Shown: positions 48,448 to 57,613, counted from the first letter of the stretch. The stretch: 64,000 nucleotides of DNA from Aeromonas veronii (GCA_041319085.1 CP101033.1:55001-119000); one strand, 5' to 3'. Notes: generated from the letters alone by a model not told the origin. Translations and numbers: made by a program.

Positions 48448-49412
48448 GGCGCCAGCCTGACGGTGACCGGCATCCCTTGGCGTAGGGCCGGGTCGGGATC
48501 CTGCACCACGATACGCAGCCGGTAGACGAGGTGAGTGCGCAGATCCGGTGTCTCCACCGATTTCGGGGTGAACTCGGCGGTGGGCGAGACAAAGCCCACC
48601 ACCCCGTGATAGGGCTGATCCGGCCGCGAGTCGGTGGTGAGGGTCACTTTGGCGCCGCTCGGGAAGTGGCCGAGCCAGGGCTCCTCCACATAGGCGCGCA
48701 CCCAGACCGGTGCGGTCAGGGAGAGGTTGAAGGCGGTCGCTCCGCTCTGGACCATGCTGCCGTTCTCGATGGCGCGGCTGATGATGATGCCGTCGCTGGG
48801 GGCGGTCAGGTTGGCATCCGCCAGCGCCAGTTCGGCACTGGCGAGCGCCGCTTTGGCCCCTTCCAGATGGGCATCGGACTGGGCGATCTCCTCCGGGCGG
48901 TAGCCGGTTTCGAGCTGGGCGAGCTGTTCGCGTGCCGAGCGTACCTGCGCCTGGGTCTGATCCCGCTGGGAGCGGGCGGTATCGAGCTGACCGCGGGAGA
49001 TGGCGCCGGTGGCTGCCAATGCGCTCTGGCGGCGCCACTGCTGGTCGGCCTCCAGCGCAGCGGCTTCGGCGGCGGCCAGTGCGGCCCGGGCGCGGTCGGT
49101 TTCTTCGCTGCGATAGCCTTTGTGGATCAAGGCGTTGGCGGCAGTGAGCGCTGCCAGATTGGCGCGGGCGCTGTCGCGGCTGTGGGTAAGGGGAACCGGA
49201 TCGAGGCGGGCCAGCAGTTGACCGGCTTTTACGCTATCCCCCTCATCGACCAGCACCTGATCGACGCGGCCGCCGACCCGAAAGGCCAGATTGACGTCGC
49301 GAATATCGACGTTGCCGTAGAGGATGGAGCCGTCGGCCGGGCGCCCCTGCCACCAGAGGTAGCCACCGATAACGGTCAGCAACAGGGCCACGATGGCAAT
49401 GCGTTGTTTCAT
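48444..49412 (-). CDS. HlyD-type membrane fusion protein
   Basis: 322 residues, YhiI/YbhG-like periplasmic adaptor linking the ABC-2 pump to an outer-membrane channel. MKQRIAIVALLLTVIGGYLW is the inner-membrane anchor; then a biotinyl-lipoyl half (GNVDIRDVNLAFRVGGRVDQV, DEGDSVKAGQLLARLD), a long alpha hairpin (about 95-200), and the second half ANLTAPSDGIIISRAIENGSMV. ATG 49412 follows AAGGAGAAGCGGT. Its first 89 bases are repeated twice upstream as small ORFs. Coupled on both sides by ATGA overlaps. Confidence 0.93.
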   Translation of the reverse strand: MKQRIAIVALLLTVIGGYLWWQGRPADGSILYGNVDIRDVNLAFRVGGRVDQVLVDEGDSVKAGQLLARLDPVPLTHSRDSARANLAALTAANALIHKGYRSEETDRARAALAAAEAAALEADQQWRRQSALAATGAISRGQLDTARSQRDQTQAQVRSAREQLAQLETGYRPEEIAQSDAHLEGAKAALASAELALADANLTAPSDGIIISRAIENGSMVQSGATAFNLSLTAPVWVRAYVEEPWLGHFPSGAKVTLTTDSRPDQPYHGVVGFVSPTAEFTPKSVETPDLRTHLVYRLRIVVQDPDPALRQGMPVTVRLAP

Positions 49413-49501
49413 ACCGCTTCTCCTTGAAGATGGCACTGCAACCAGAGGTAACCACTGAGAACGGCCAGCAGCAGAGCTGCGATGGCAATGCGTTGCTTCA
49501 T
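49409..49501 (-). CDS. 30-residue membrane-anchor ORF, copy 2 of the hlyD start
   Basis: Begins MKQRIAIAALLLAVLSGYLW and reaches a stop after 30 residues. It is an 89-base tandem copy of the hlyD start with its AAGGAGAAGCGGT ribosome site. Its start overlaps the stop of copy 1 and its stop overlaps the hlyD start, each by ATGA. If made, the product is one membrane helix with a short tail (LQCHLQGEAV). Confidence 0.6.
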   Translation of the reverse strand: MKQRIAIAALLLAVLSGYLWLQCHLQGEAV

Positions 49502-49590
49502 ACCGCTTCTCCTTGAAGAGGACACTGCAACCAGAGGTAACCACTGAGATCGGTCAGCAGCAGAGCTACCATCGCGATGCGTTGTTTCAT
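49498..49590 (-). CDS. 30-residue membrane-anchor ORF, copy 1 of the hlyD start
   Basis: Begins MKQRIAMVALLLTDLSGYLW; a second tandem copy 89 bases further upstream. Its ATG overlaps the tetR stop (ATGA) and its stop overlaps copy 2. It has an aspartate inside the hydrophobic stretch (LLLTDLSG), which would weaken the helix, suggesting relaxed constraint. Confidence 0.55.
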   Translation of the reverse strand: MKQRIAMVALLLTDLSGYLWLQCPLQGEAV

Positions 49591-50228
49591 GCCGCTTCTC
49601 CTTCTTTCATGTCGGTGGGGCGCAGGCCGCGCAGGGCCCATACCAGCCGTTGTCTGGCGGCCTCGGGGCTGTCTATCTGGCTGAGAAAGGGGGCGGCCTG
49701 TTCAGGCAGCCAGCCGAGCTGACGACCGCTGCCGGCGATCACCAGCGGCAGGCCGACTGACCCCATGATGAAGATCATCAGCTGGAGCGGGTGACCGGCG
49801 ACCAGCGACCCTTCCGCCTGTGCCATCCGTACCTGTTCGATCAGCAGCAGGGGATGACGGCGCGGCAGGCTGAGCAGAAAGCGCTGGGCCGCCCCTTCGC
49901 CCGCCAGCGCATCGCCAAAGAGGTGGTTGATAAAGCCGCGCTGGCGCGCTACCAGCCCGATCAGCGCCTCCATGGTGGCCTCGAACATGGCGATGGCGGA
50001 GGGGTAGGAGCCTTTGGCTGCCACCGCCTTGAGCTCGTCATAGAGGGGGGCGTACCAGAGCTCGACCAGCTCGTCGATAAAGGCATCGCGGTTGCCGAAG
50101 TGGTAGACGAAGGAGCCGAGATTCACCTCGGCCGCCGCCGCCAGTTCGCGCACCGTCAGGCCGCGCAGCCCCTTCTCGGTAGCGATGGCGAGGCCGGTAT
50201 CGAGCAGTTTTTGCCGGGTGGGATTCAT
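49587..50228 (-). CDS. TetR family repressor of the exporter operon
   Basis: 213 residues. Helix-turn-helix at about 24-46 (LTVRELAAAAEVNLGSFVYHFGNRDAF); the C-terminal part fits the CecR/YbiH group, which controls the YbhGFSR-type exporter in E. coli (a family-level resemblance). First gene of the exporter operon, joined to it by ATGA overlap, with a palindromic operator just upstream; it likely represses itself and the pump. Confidence 0.9.
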   Translation of the reverse strand: MNPTRQKLLDTGLAIATEKGLRGLTVRELAAAAEVNLGSFVYHFGNRDAFIDELVELWYAPLYDELKAVAAKGSYPSAIAMFEATMEALIGLVARQRGFINHLFGDALAGEGAAQRFLLSLPRRHPLLLIEQVRMAQAEGSLVAGHPLQLMIFIMGSVGLPLVIAGSGRQLGWLPEQAAPFLSQIDSPEAARQRLVWALRGLRPTDMKEGEAA

Positions 50229-50259
50229 CTTTCGGGTTCCTGTCGCACAGATTTCGATC

Positions 50260-50283
50260 TGATTTATACGTATGTATAAATCA
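50260..50283. promoter_or_regulatory. Palindromic operator of the TetR-controlled operon
   Basis: TGATTTATAC and GTATAAATCA are perfect inverted arms around a 4-base centre, 32 bases before the tetR start. The arms overlap likely -10-like sequences (TATAAA). Position and symmetry fit autoregulation by the TetR protein. Confidence 0.8.
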
Positions 50284-50442
50284 ATTGCGCAGAAGTAGAC
50301 AGATCTTTTTTTGAGCAGATTTCAGCAGGGATGAAAAACGGCGGGCGTTCGCTAGGGGCGGTCTGGAAAAGGCTTTGGATTGAATGGGTTGTCGCAGATA
50401 AGGGCCAGAATTCGGGCAGATGACGGAGGCGGTGGAGAAATA

Positions 50443-50471
50443 AAAACGCCTCCGCGAAGGGAGGCGTTTTA
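50443..50471 (-). terminator. Terminator of hslVU
   Basis: AAAACGCCTCC and GGAGGCGTTTT form an 11-base stem with a 6-base loop, flanked by A/T runs, 16 bases after hslU. The rest of 50284-50442 shows nothing. Confidence 0.88.
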
Positions 50472-50486
50472 TCGGGAGGGGCGCGT

Positions 50487-51815
50487 TTACAGAATAAAGC
50501 GGCTCAGATCTTCGTCTTCAATCAGCTTGCCGAGGTGGGCGTTGACGTAGTCGGTGTCGATGACAAAGGTCTCGCCGGACTTCTCGGAGGCGTCGTAGGA
50601 GATATCTTCCATCAGGCGCTCCATCACGGTGTGCAGGCGACGGGCACCGATGTTCTCGGTACGCTCGTTGACCTGCCAGGCCGCTTCGGCCAGACGGCGG
50701 ATGCCATCTTTGGTGAACTCGATGTTGACCCCTTCGGTGGCCATCAGCGCCTTGTACTGATCGGTCAGGGAGGCGTTCGGCTCGGTCAGGATGCGCTCGA
50801 AGTCATCTGTGGTCAGCGCGGTCAGCTCGACGCGGATCGGCAGACGGCCCTGCAGCTCGGGGATGAGGTCAGACGGCTTGGCGATCTGGAAGGCGCCGGA
50901 GGCGACGAACAGGATGTGATCGGTCTTGACCATGCCGTGCTTGGTGTTGACGGTGCAGCCCTCGACCAGTGGCAGCAGGTCGCGCTGTACCCCTTCACGG
51001 GAGACATCGGGGCCAGAGCTCTCGCCACGCTTGCAGATCTTGTCGATCTCGTCGAGGAAGACGATGCCGTTGTTCTCGACCGCGGCGATCGCTTTCTGCT
51101 TCAGCTCTTCCGGATTGACCAGACGGGCCGCTTCCTCTTCGATCAGCGCCTTCATGGCCTCTTTGACCTTGATCTTGCGCTTCTTCTTCTGGTTCTGGCC
51201 CAGGTTCTGGAACAGCCCCTGCAGCTGGTTGGCCATCTCTTCCATGCCCGGCGGGGTCATGATTTCGACGCCCATCGGGGAGGCGGAGAGCTCCAGCTCG
51301 ATCTCCTTGTCATCCAGCTGACCTTCCCGCAGTTTCTTGCGGAAGATCTGGCGGGTGTTGGAGTTGTCGGCTTTCTCTTCCTCACCCCAGGTGTTGCGCG
51401 GGTTGGGCAGCAGGGCGTCGAGGATGCGCTCTTCGGCGGCTTCCTCGGCGCGGTATTTCATCTTTTCCATCTCGGTTTCGCGCACCAGCTTGATGGCGGC
51501 ATCGGTCAGATCGCGGATGATGCTGTCCACTTCCTTGCCGACATAGCCCACTTCGGTGAACTTGGTCGCTTCCACCTTGATGAAGGGGGCGTTGGCCAGC
51601 TTGGCCAGACGACGGGCGATCTCGGTCTTGCCGACACCGGTCGGGCCGATCATCAGGATGTTTTTCGGGGTCACTTCATGGCGCATCTCTTCGTTGAGTT
51701 GCATCCGGCGCCAGCGGTTGCGCAGGGCGACGGCAACGGCGCGCTTGGCATCGGCCTGACCAATGATGTGACGATCCAGCTCGTGGACGATTTCTCTCGG
51801 GGTCATCTCGGACAT
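50487..51815 (-). CDS. hslU: ATP-dependent protease ATPase subunit HslU
   Basis: 442 residues; AAA+ unfoldase that feeds substrates such as SulA and misfolded proteins to HslV. Walker [10 protein letters not shown] near 57-65, pore motif GYVG ([10 protein letters not shown] near 90), Walker [11 protein letters not shown], and C-terminal LSRFIL that docks into HslV. ATG 51815 ([10 protein letters not shown]) is the family start. It follows hslV by 79 bases. Confidence 0.97.
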   Translation of the reverse strand: MSEMTPREIVHELDRHIIGQADAKRAVAVALRNRWRRMQLNEEMRHEVTPKNILMIGPTGVGKTEIARRLAKLANAPFIKVEATKFTEVGYVGKEVDSIIRDLTDAAIKLVRETEMEKMKYRAEEAAEERILDALLPNPRNTWGEEEKADNSNTRQIFRKKLREGQLDDKEIELELSASPMGVEIMTPPGMEEMANQLQGLFQNLGQNQKKKRKIKVKEAMKALIEEEAARLVNPEELKQKAIAAVENNGIVFLDEIDKICKRGESSGPDVSREGVQRDLLPLVEGCTVNTKHGMVKTDHILFVASGAFQIAKPSDLIPELQGRLPIRVELTALTTDDFERILTEPNASLTDQYKALMATEGVNIEFTKDGIRRLAEAAWQVNERTENIGARRLHTVMERLMEDISYDASEKSGETFVIDTDYVNAHLGKLIEDEDLSRFIL

Positions 51816-51894
51816 GATGGTGTTCCTGTATCCGGGGCGGGCAGTGCCCACCCCTTGGGAAATTGGGTTTGGCTGGTGGCCTTATTTGGCGGCC

Positions 51895-52428
51895 TTACTT
51901 GGCTGCGTAGTCCAGCACTTCGATGGTGTGGTTGCCGTTGGTGAAGACGCAGATGTCGCCCGCAATCTTGAGGGACTTCTCGACAATGGTCCTGGCATCC
52001 AGCTCGGTGTTTTCCAGCAGTGCGATGGCGGCGGACTGGGCGAAGTTGCCGCCGCTACCGATGGCGATGAGATCGTGCTCCGGCTGCACCACGTCACCGT
52101 TGCCGGTGATGATGAAGGATTTGTGCTCGTCGGCCACGGCCAGCAGCGCTTCGAGGCGGCGCAGGGCGCGATCGGTGCGCCAATCTTTGGCCAGCGCCAC
52201 GGCGGCGCGCTCCAGATTACCCTGATGGGCCTGCAGTTTGGCTTCGAAACGCTCGAGCAGGGTGAAGGCGTCGGCTGTACCGCCAGCGAAACCGGCCAGC
52301 ACCTTGCCGTTATAGAGACGATGAACCTTGCGGGCGTTGCCCTTCATGACGGTGTTGCCAAGAGAGACCTGGCCATCGCCACCGATGACGACCTGACCGT
52401 TGCGGCGAACTGAAACTATGGTAGTCAC
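51895..52428 (-). CDS. hslV: ATP-dependent protease peptidase subunit HslV
   Basis: 177 residues; proteasome-like threonine protease. The mature enzyme begins at the catalytic T2 ([10 protein letters not shown]); the catalytic lysine is in [12 protein letters not shown] and [10 protein letters not shown] is conserved. Start codon is GTG 52428, with GAGGTAA upstream; an ATG is not available at the family start, and the longer frame to 52494 is unsupported. Its last codons (GCAGCCAAGTAAG) are echoed right after the stop (GCCGCCAAATAAG). Confidence 0.96.
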   Translation of the reverse strand: MTTIVSVRRNGQVVIGGDGQVSLGNTVMKGNARKVHRLYNGKVLAGFAGGTADAFTLLERFEAKLQAHQGNLERAAVALAKDWRTDRALRRLEALLAVADEHKSFIITGNGDVVQPEHDLIAIGSGGNFAQSAAIALLENTELDARTIVEKSLKIAGDICVFTNGNHTIEVLDYAAK

Positions 52429-52569
52429 TTTACTTACCTCGCTTGAGCCGAATGACGGCCTGACTGTGCATGGCAAGAAAGATGGGGATGGCAAACGGGC
52501 TTTTCAACCCTGCCTTGATCGGGATAAACGGGGCGGTGAACAGGGTGGGTGCGAGTGGCACCAAAAGAA

Positions 52570-52597
52570 CAGGGCCGGGTGTTGCCACCCGGCCCTG
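52570..52597 (-). terminator. Terminator of argS-ftsN
   Basis: CAGGGCCGGGTG, TTGC loop, CACCCGGCCCTG: a perfect 12-base GC stem 17 bases after ftsN, with TTCTTTTGG after it on the minus strand. Confidence 0.88.
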
Positions 52598-52614
52598 CGC
52601 CATCGGTAAGCGGA

Positions 52615-53523
52615 TTACCATTTTTTGGGAATACAGCCGCTGATGCCGGAGCCTTGCAGCTTGCGGTGGGCCGCATCGACGGCCGCCTTGCCGCTGAAGG
52701 GGCCCACCATCACCTTGTAGACGGTGCCGTTGGCGCCATTGATCACCTGCAGGCTGGAAGAGAGACCAGCGCCGAAGGCGATGCGGGCCTTGAGCGCCTC
52801 TGCAGAATCCTGCGAGCGCAGGACGGCGCACTGCATCATGTAGCGACCGCTGTCGGTAGCTGCAGTTTGCGCAGGCGGGGTGGCCGCCTTGGCCTTGGCC
52901 GCTTCAGCGCGCTCCCGTTCCAGCTCGGCGCGGATCTCCCGCTCCCGTTCGGCGCGGATCTCCCGCTCCCGTTCGGCGCGGATCTCTCGCTCCCGTTCGG
53001 CGCGGATCTCCCGCTCCCGTTCGGCCTTGCGGTCGATCACCTGCTCTTGCGCGCTGACAACCGGTGTACCGGACGTAGATGGGGTGGTCGCCGGATTGGG
53101 CAGATAGGGCTTGGGCTGGCCGATGGGTGTTCCCGGCTGGGGAATCTCGGTCGGCACCGGCTGCGGCAGTTTTTCCGGCTGCAGGGTCAGGGTGTCTGCC
53201 GGTGGTGGCGGCAGCACACCCGGCTGGGTTGGCGGCTCTATGATATCGACCTGCTTGTTCTCAAGCCGTTCGATGTAGCTCCACTTCTCCTGAGGCAGCC
53301 CGTCATTTTGCGCTTTTGGTTTGTTGGCCTTGACCTGCTCTTCAATGGTGGGGGCGTCGTGGCCCTTGCCCTTGATCAGGTAAAGGAAGCCACCAAAGCC
53401 TGCCAGCAGTGCCACGACCAGCAGCACTGGAATAACAGGAAAGCGGCGAGGGGCCGCTTTCTTGGTATTGCGGCCACCCGCCCGACGTCGCGGGCGGCTG
53501 CCGACATAATCCCGGGTTGCCAT
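52615..53523 (-). CDS. ftsN: Cell division protein FtsN
   Basis: 302 residues, bitopic inner-membrane trigger of septal peptidoglycan synthesis. Short basic cytoplasmic N-terminus (TRDYVGSRPRRRAGGR), one helix (VIPVLLVVALLAGFGGFLYL near 30-49), a proline-rich periplasmic linker, a charged repeat region (four AEREREIR units), and a C-terminal SPOR domain (about 226-300) that binds denuded glycan at the septum. Starts 3 bases after argS; in E. coli ftsN is also near hslVU. Confidence 0.92.
   Translation of the reverse strand: MATRDYVGSRPRRRAGGRNTKKAAPRRFPVIPVLLVVALLAGFGGFLYLIKGKGHDAPTIEEQVKANKPKAQNDGLPQEKWSYIERLENKQVDIIEPPTQPGVLPPPPADTLTLQPEKLPQPVPTEIPQPGTPIGQPKPYLPNPATTPSTSGTPVVSAQEQVIDRKAEREREIRAEREREIRAEREREIRAEREREIRAELERERAEAAKAKAATPPAQTAATDSGRYMMQCAVLRSQDSAEALKARIAFGAGLSSSLQVINGANGTVYKVMVGPFSGKAAVDAAHRKLQGSGISGCIPKKW
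52927..53022 (-). repeat. Four 24-bp tandem repeats inside ftsN
   Basis: Unit GGCGCGGATCTCCCGCTCCC plus GTTC, four copies with one base change, coding AEREREIR each time. In frame and a multiple of three, so copy number can change without breaking FtsN. Confidence 0.95.
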
Positions 53524-53526
53524 CTA

Positions 53527-55272
53527 TTACATGCGCTCCAGGGTATGGATGCCCAGTACGCCGAGGCCCAGTTTCAGCACCTTGGCGGTGGCGGCGCACA
53601 GCAACAGACGGCTCTGACGGGTCGCGTCGTCCACGCCATCCTTGTTGATCGGGCAGGCTTCATAGAAGGTCATGAAGTTGCCGGACAGTTCATAGAGGTA
53701 TGTGCACAGAAGGTGTGGCATGCCTTTGTCTGCCACGCCGTTGACCGCGTCGGAGAACTGGATCAGCTTCTGGGCCAGCACCTCTTCGGCCTCTTCGTTC
53801 AGGGTCACGTTGCCGGTAAGCGTCTCGGCATCGATGTTGGCCTTGCGGAAGATGGACTGGATACGGGTGTAGGCATACTGCAGGTAAGGGGCCGTGTTGC
53901 CTTCAAACGACAGCATCATGTCCCAGTCGAAGATGTAGTCGGTGGTGCGGTTCTTGGAGAGATCCGCATACTTGACCGCGCCCATGGCGATGGCGTTGAC
54001 CACATTGGCCTTCTCTTCGGCAGAGAGGTCGCTGTTGCGGCTCTCCAGCAGGGCGGCGGCGCGCTCTTCCGCTTCGTTCAGCAGGTCGACCAGCTTGACG
54101 GTGCCACCGGAGCGGGTCTTGTAGGGACGACCATCCTTGCCCAGCATCATGCCGAAGGCGTGGTGCTCAAGCGGTACGGATTCCGGCACATAGCCCGCCT
54201 TGCGGGTGATGGTCCAGGCCTGCATCAGGTGCTGGTGCTGACGGGAGTCGATGAAGTACATGACACGGTCGGCGCCCAGCGTCTCATAACGGTATTTGGC
54301 ACAGGCGATGTCGGTGGTGGTGTAGAGGAAACCACCATCGCTCTTCTGGATGATGACGCCCATGGCCTCGCCATCCTTGTTCTTGAACTCGTCCAGGAAG
54401 ACCACGGTGGCGCCTTCGCTCTCGACCGCCAGCCCCTTGGCTTTCAGGTCGGCAACGATCTCCGGCAGCATGTCGTTGTACATGGACTCGCCCATGATGT
54501 CCTTGTTGGTCAGGGAGACATTCAGGCGGTCATAGTTGATCTGGTTCTGTTCCATGGTCATGTCGACCAGCTTCTTCCACATGGTGCGGCAGTACTCGTC
54601 GCCACCCTGCAGCTTGACCACGTAGTTACGGGCGCGCTCGGCGAAGGCTTCGTCTTCGTCGTAGCAACGCTTGGCCTGGGTGTAGAAGGCTTCCAGATCC
54701 TTGAGCGCCATGTCGCTGGCGTGCTCGTTGGCCATCTTCTCCAGATAGGCGATCAGCATGCCGAACTGGGTACCCCAGTCACCGATGTGGTTGGCACGGA
54801 TCACCTTGTGGCCGAGGAACTCCAGCGCGCGCGCCGCTACGTCACCGAGTACGGTGGAGCGGATGTGGTGCACCGCCATCTCTTTGGCCACGTTGGGGGC
54901 GGAGTAGTCCACCACCACGGTCTGTGGGGTTGGCAACTTCACGTTGGCGTTGGCAGAGGTCACCATGGCCTCGACCTGACCGGCCAGCCAGCGCTGGTCG
55001 AAGAAGAAGTTGATGAAGCCGGGACCGGCGATCTCGACCTTGGCGATCAGGTCGGAGGCGGGCAGGTGCTCGATGATGGCCGCTGCCAGCTCACGGGGAT
55101 TCTTGCGGGCCGGTTTGGCCAGCAGCATGGCCAGGTTGGTAGCCAGGTCGCCGTGAGCTTTTTCCTTGCATCGGTCTACTTGCACGCGGGCTTCCAGGTC
55201 CGCTGGCAGGACGCCTGCTGACTTGAGATTGGCTACCGTTTGTTCAAGTAGATGATGAATATGCTCTTTCAT
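53527..55272 (-). CDS. argS: Arginine-tRNA ligase
   Basis: 581 residues, class Ia synthetase charging tRNA-Arg. The HIGH-like motif is in [16 protein letters not shown] (about 126-141); the N-terminal additional domain ([17 protein letters not shown]) and the C-terminal anticodon-binding helices ending [14 protein letters not shown] match E. coli ArgS (577). KMSK is replaced, as is common in ArgS. First gene of argS-ftsN; divergent from the LON-domain gene. Confidence 0.96.
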   Translation of the reverse strand: MKEHIHHLLEQTVANLKSAGVLPADLEARVQVDRCKEKAHGDLATNLAMLLAKPARKNPRELAAAIIEHLPASDLIAKVEIAGPGFINFFFDQRWLAGQVEAMVTSANANVKLPTPQTVVVDYSAPNVAKEMAVHHIRSTVLGDVAARALEFLGHKVIRANHIGDWGTQFGMLIAYLEKMANEHASDMALKDLEAFYTQAKRCYDEDEAFAERARNYVVKLQGGDEYCRTMWKKLVDMTMEQNQINYDRLNVSLTNKDIMGESMYNDMLPEIVADLKAKGLAVESEGATVVFLDEFKNKDGEAMGVIIQKSDGGFLYTTTDIACAKYRYETLGADRVMYFIDSRQHQHLMQAWTITRKAGYVPESVPLEHHAFGMMLGKDGRPYKTRSGGTVKLVDLLNEAEERAAALLESRNSDLSAEEKANVVNAIAMGAVKYADLSKNRTTDYIFDWDMMLSFEGNTAPYLQYAYTRIQSIFRKANIDAETLTGNVTLNEEAEEVLAQKLIQFSDAVNGVADKGMPHLLCTYLYELSGNFMTFYEACPINKDGVDDATRQSRLLLCAATAKVLKLGLGVLGIHTLERM

Positions 55273-55582
55273 AACTGACCACCAAGGTTGCGTGTCGAAA
55301 AATGACTGATATATAAGGGCGTGAATTTTACCCGCATCGGCCCGAGAAAACTATAGGGATGACCCGCCGCTCGCGGCTTGGCGGATATTTCACTGCGTTT
55401 GGCGCCATATTTCAGAATATTGGGCGGAATTACGGTGCTTATCCATTTCTACTGCATATCGAAGCGGCTTGTCCAGGCTATTTTCCCCTGATTGTTAAGG
55501 GTTTTTCCTTTCCCGATGACGGGAATGATCTCCTCCCACTGGCCCGGCGTATCAACAGAGGTTCCCAACCGAGGAGTTTGCG
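55273..55582. other. Divergent intergenic region argS / LON-domain gene
   Basis: 310 bases holding the promoters of both genes. No small gene, RNA or clear operator is seen. Confidence 0.5.
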
Positions 55583-56149
55583 ATGCGACTGGCGCTGTTT
55601 CCCCTATCTGCCCACCTGCTGCCCGGCGGCGTCATGCCGCTGCGGATCTTCGAACCGAGATACCAGCGGATGATTGCCGAGGCGGGGGAGTCCGGCTTTG
55701 CCCTCTGCATGGAGGATCCGCGCCAGCCCGACGCCCTGCGCAACATGCTGCCCATCGCCACCCGGGTCACCATCATCGATTTCGACCGGCTGCCGGACGG
55801 CATGCTGGGAATCACGGTGCAGGGGATGGAGCGGGTGCAGATAGAGGGTCTGTGGCAGGAGCAGGATGGCCTGCGTATCGGCGAGGTGACGCCGCTGACG
55901 GCCTGGCCGCCCCGCCGGCTCCATCCCGATCAGCAACCACTGGTCGAGGCGCTGCGGGAGGTGTTTGCCGACTATCCCGACTATGCCGCCCTCTATCCCG
56001 CGCCCCGCTGGGACGATGGCAACTGGGTGGCCCAGCGCTGGCTGGAGGTGTTGCCGATCCCCCCTGAACAGAAACAACTGCTGCTGGCTGCCGCCGACAA
56101 TCAGCCCGCCATCGCTCTGCTCAAGGGAGTGCTGGTGGCCAGCCACTGA
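55583..56149 (+). CDS. LON N-terminal (substrate-binding) domain protein
   Basis: 188 residues. LALFPLSAHLLPGGVMPLRIFEPRYQRMI is the LON-N (PUA-like) domain start, and the remainder fits a free-standing LON-N protein with no ATPase or protease parts. Function unknown; such proteins may bind unfolded proteins. A GAGGAG ribosome site precedes ATG 55583. It stands just before the sigma factor gene. Confidence 0.85.
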   Translation: MRLALFPLSAHLLPGGVMPLRIFEPRYQRMIAEAGESGFALCMEDPRQPDALRNMLPIATRVTIIDFDRLPDGMLGITVQGMERVQIEGLWQEQDGLRIGEVTPLTAWPPRRLHPDQQPLVEALREVFADYPDYAALYPAPRWDDGNWVAQRWLEVLPIPPEQKQLLLAAADNQPAIALLKGVLVASH

Positions 56150-56164
56150 TTTTTTCTGACCCGC

Positions 56165-56190
56165 TGATCCGCCAGCGCCGCAGCGCCGTA
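56165..56190 (+). promoter_or_regulatory. Candidate ECF-sigma promoter (autoregulation)
   Basis: TGATCC, 16 bases, then CGTA. This resembles promoters reported for RpoE-ChrR type sigma factors (from memory), and lies 100 bases before the sigma gene, so the pair may activate itself. Confidence 0.45.
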
Positions 56191-56289
56191 CAAGTCATCA
56201 CCACAGCATGTTCGACAGCACACCAAAGGGATGGCGCAATGGCATATACTGGCCAACCACACTCGACCATACGCAGGACCTCGCCCGTG

Positions 56290-56859
56290 ATGGATAACCC
56301 GGATGGCGATCTCAAATCTCTGCTGATCAGGGTGGCAGAGCAGGCCGACAAGGCTGCTTTTGCCCGCCTGTTCCAACACTTTGCGCCGCGTATTCGCAGC
56401 TACGGCCTGCGCCACCTCGGCAGCGAAGCCAACGCCATGGAGCTGGTGCAGGAGACCATGCTGCTGGTGTGGCAGAAAGCGCGCCTCTACCACCCCGAGA
56501 AGGGGGCGCCGACCACCTGGATCTACACCGTGATGCGCAACCAGTGCTTCGACATGCTGCGCCGTCGTCGCGCCAGCAAGGAGGATCTCTGTGCCGAGGA
56601 GCTGTGGCCGGTGCTGGAGTTTCAGGCCGAAGAGGAGCACCTGAGCGGCGGTGAGGATGCGGTGCTGACCCGTCAGATGGCCCACTATCTGGGCACCCTG
56701 CCGGAGCCGCAACAGCAGGTGGTGCGCGGCATCTATCTGCAGGAGTTCTCCCAGCAGGAGTTGGCGGAGCGACTCGGCGTGCCGCTCGGCACTATCAAGT
56801 CCCGCCTCCGGTTGGCGTTACAGAAACTGAAAGAGCAAGTGGAGCAAGGCCATGATTAA
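56290..56859 (+). CDS. ECF-type RNA polymerase sigma factor (RpoE/ChrR type)
   Basis: 189 residues with the two ECF regions only. Region 2: FQHFAPRIRSYGLRHLGSEANAMELVQETMLLVWQ and the promoter-melting TWIYTVMRNQCFDMLRRRR; region 4: LPEPQQQVVRGIYLQEFSQQELAERLGVPLGTIKSRLRLALQKL. The next gene is a ChrR-like zinc anti-sigma factor overlapping by 8 bases, the arrangement of singlet-oxygen-responsive RpoE-ChrR. ATG 56290 gives a normal ECF length; 56239 is possible. Confidence 0.92.
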   Translation: MDNPDGDLKSLLIRVAEQADKAAFARLFQHFAPRIRSYGLRHLGSEANAMELVQETMLLVWQKARLYHPEKGAPTTWIYTVMRNQCFDMLRRRRASKEDLCAEELWPVLEFQAEEEHLSGGEDAVLTRQMAHYLGTLPEPQQQVVRGIYLQEFSQQELAERLGVPLGTIKSRLRLALQKLKEQVEQGHD

Positions 56860-57547
56860 AGCCCATCCGACCGACCCTATGCTGCGCGCCTTCGCCGCCG
56901 ACGAGCTCCCTCTGCCGCTGGCGGTGGGGCTCTCCGCTCACTGTGAACTCTGCCCCGATTGTGCTGCCCGACTCAAAACATTCGAAGAGGAGCTGGCGCA
57001 GCAATATCTTGCCTCGCCCGCAGAGCCCGAGCTGGCCCCCAGCGATGAAGTAGCGCTGGATGCCGGATTCGACGCCATGCTGGCGGATATTCTGGCGCAG
57101 CCGCTGGCAGAGCCCCTCTCCGAGCCAACACACGACCAGCCCCGAGCCCAGCCCGGCGAGCTGGAGGTGGCCGGTCAGGCCTACCGTTTGCCACGGGTGC
57201 TGGCCCGCTACCGTTCGCCCAAGTGGCGCCATATCGGGGCCATTCGTCAGCAAAGTCTGCCGCTCGATGAGATGGGTGCCCGTGCCAGCCTGCTCCATAT
57301 CGAAGCGGGCGGTCGCATCCCCGAGCACACCCATCAGGGCTATGAGCTGACCCTGCTGCTGGCGGGCACTATCGAGGATGGCGATACCCTTTACAAGGCG
57401 GGAGATTTTATCTGGCGCGATGCCAGCCACTCCCACAGTCCACACACGCCGGAGGGCTGTCTCTGCTACACGGTGCAGGATGCGCCGGTGCAGTTCACCA
57501 AGGGGTTGTCGCGGCTGCTTAACGGCATCAGTCAGCACCTCTACTGA
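56852..57547 (+). CDS. ChrR-like zinc anti-sigma factor with cupin domain
   Basis: 231 residues. The N-terminal anti-sigma domain has the Hx3Cx2C zinc motif (HCELCPDC, about 30-37); the C-terminal half is a cupin (HIEAGGRIPEHTHQGYELTLLLAGTIEDGDTLYKAGDF) with metal ligands H, H, E. It should hold the sigma factor until a signal, in Rhodobacter singlet oxygen or organic peroxide, acts through the cupin. Followed by a terminator shared with uppP. Confidence 0.92.
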   Translation: MIKAHPTDPMLRAFAADELPLPLAVGLSAHCELCPDCAARLKTFEEELAQQYLASPAEPELAPSDEVALDAGFDAMLADILAQPLAEPLSEPTHDQPRAQPGELEVAGQAYRLPRVLARYRSPKWRHIGAIRQQSLPLDEMGARASLLHIEAGGRIPEHTHQGYELTLLLAGTIEDGDTLYKAGDFIWRDASHSHSPHTPEGCLCYTVQDAPVQFTKGLSRLLNGISQHLY

Positions 57548-57565
57548 GCTCCATGGCACCATAGA

Positions 57566-57590
57566 AAAAGGGACCAAACTGGTCCCTTTT
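57566..57590. terminator. Bidirectional terminator chrR-like / uppP
   Basis: AAAAGGGACCA, AAC loop, TGGTCCCTTTT: an 11-base stem with A/T runs on both sides, between convergent genes. Confidence 0.9.
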
Positions 57591-57613
57591 GTCATTTCAT
57601 GGCAGGCTGCCGG

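Noticed and set aside
48448..49038. Longer start for the double ATPase
   Set aside because: It would run through hlyD in another frame; the ABC domain begins at ATG 48447.
52927..53022. Regular 24-bp repeats as a CRISPR array
   Set aside because: The units are contiguous with no spacers and code AEREREIR in ftsN. No CRISPR array was seen anywhere in the window.
52549..55221. 890-codon frame antisense to ftsN and argS
   Set aside because: Spans two known genes and a terminator on the opposite strand; repetitive composition follows from the ftsN repeats.
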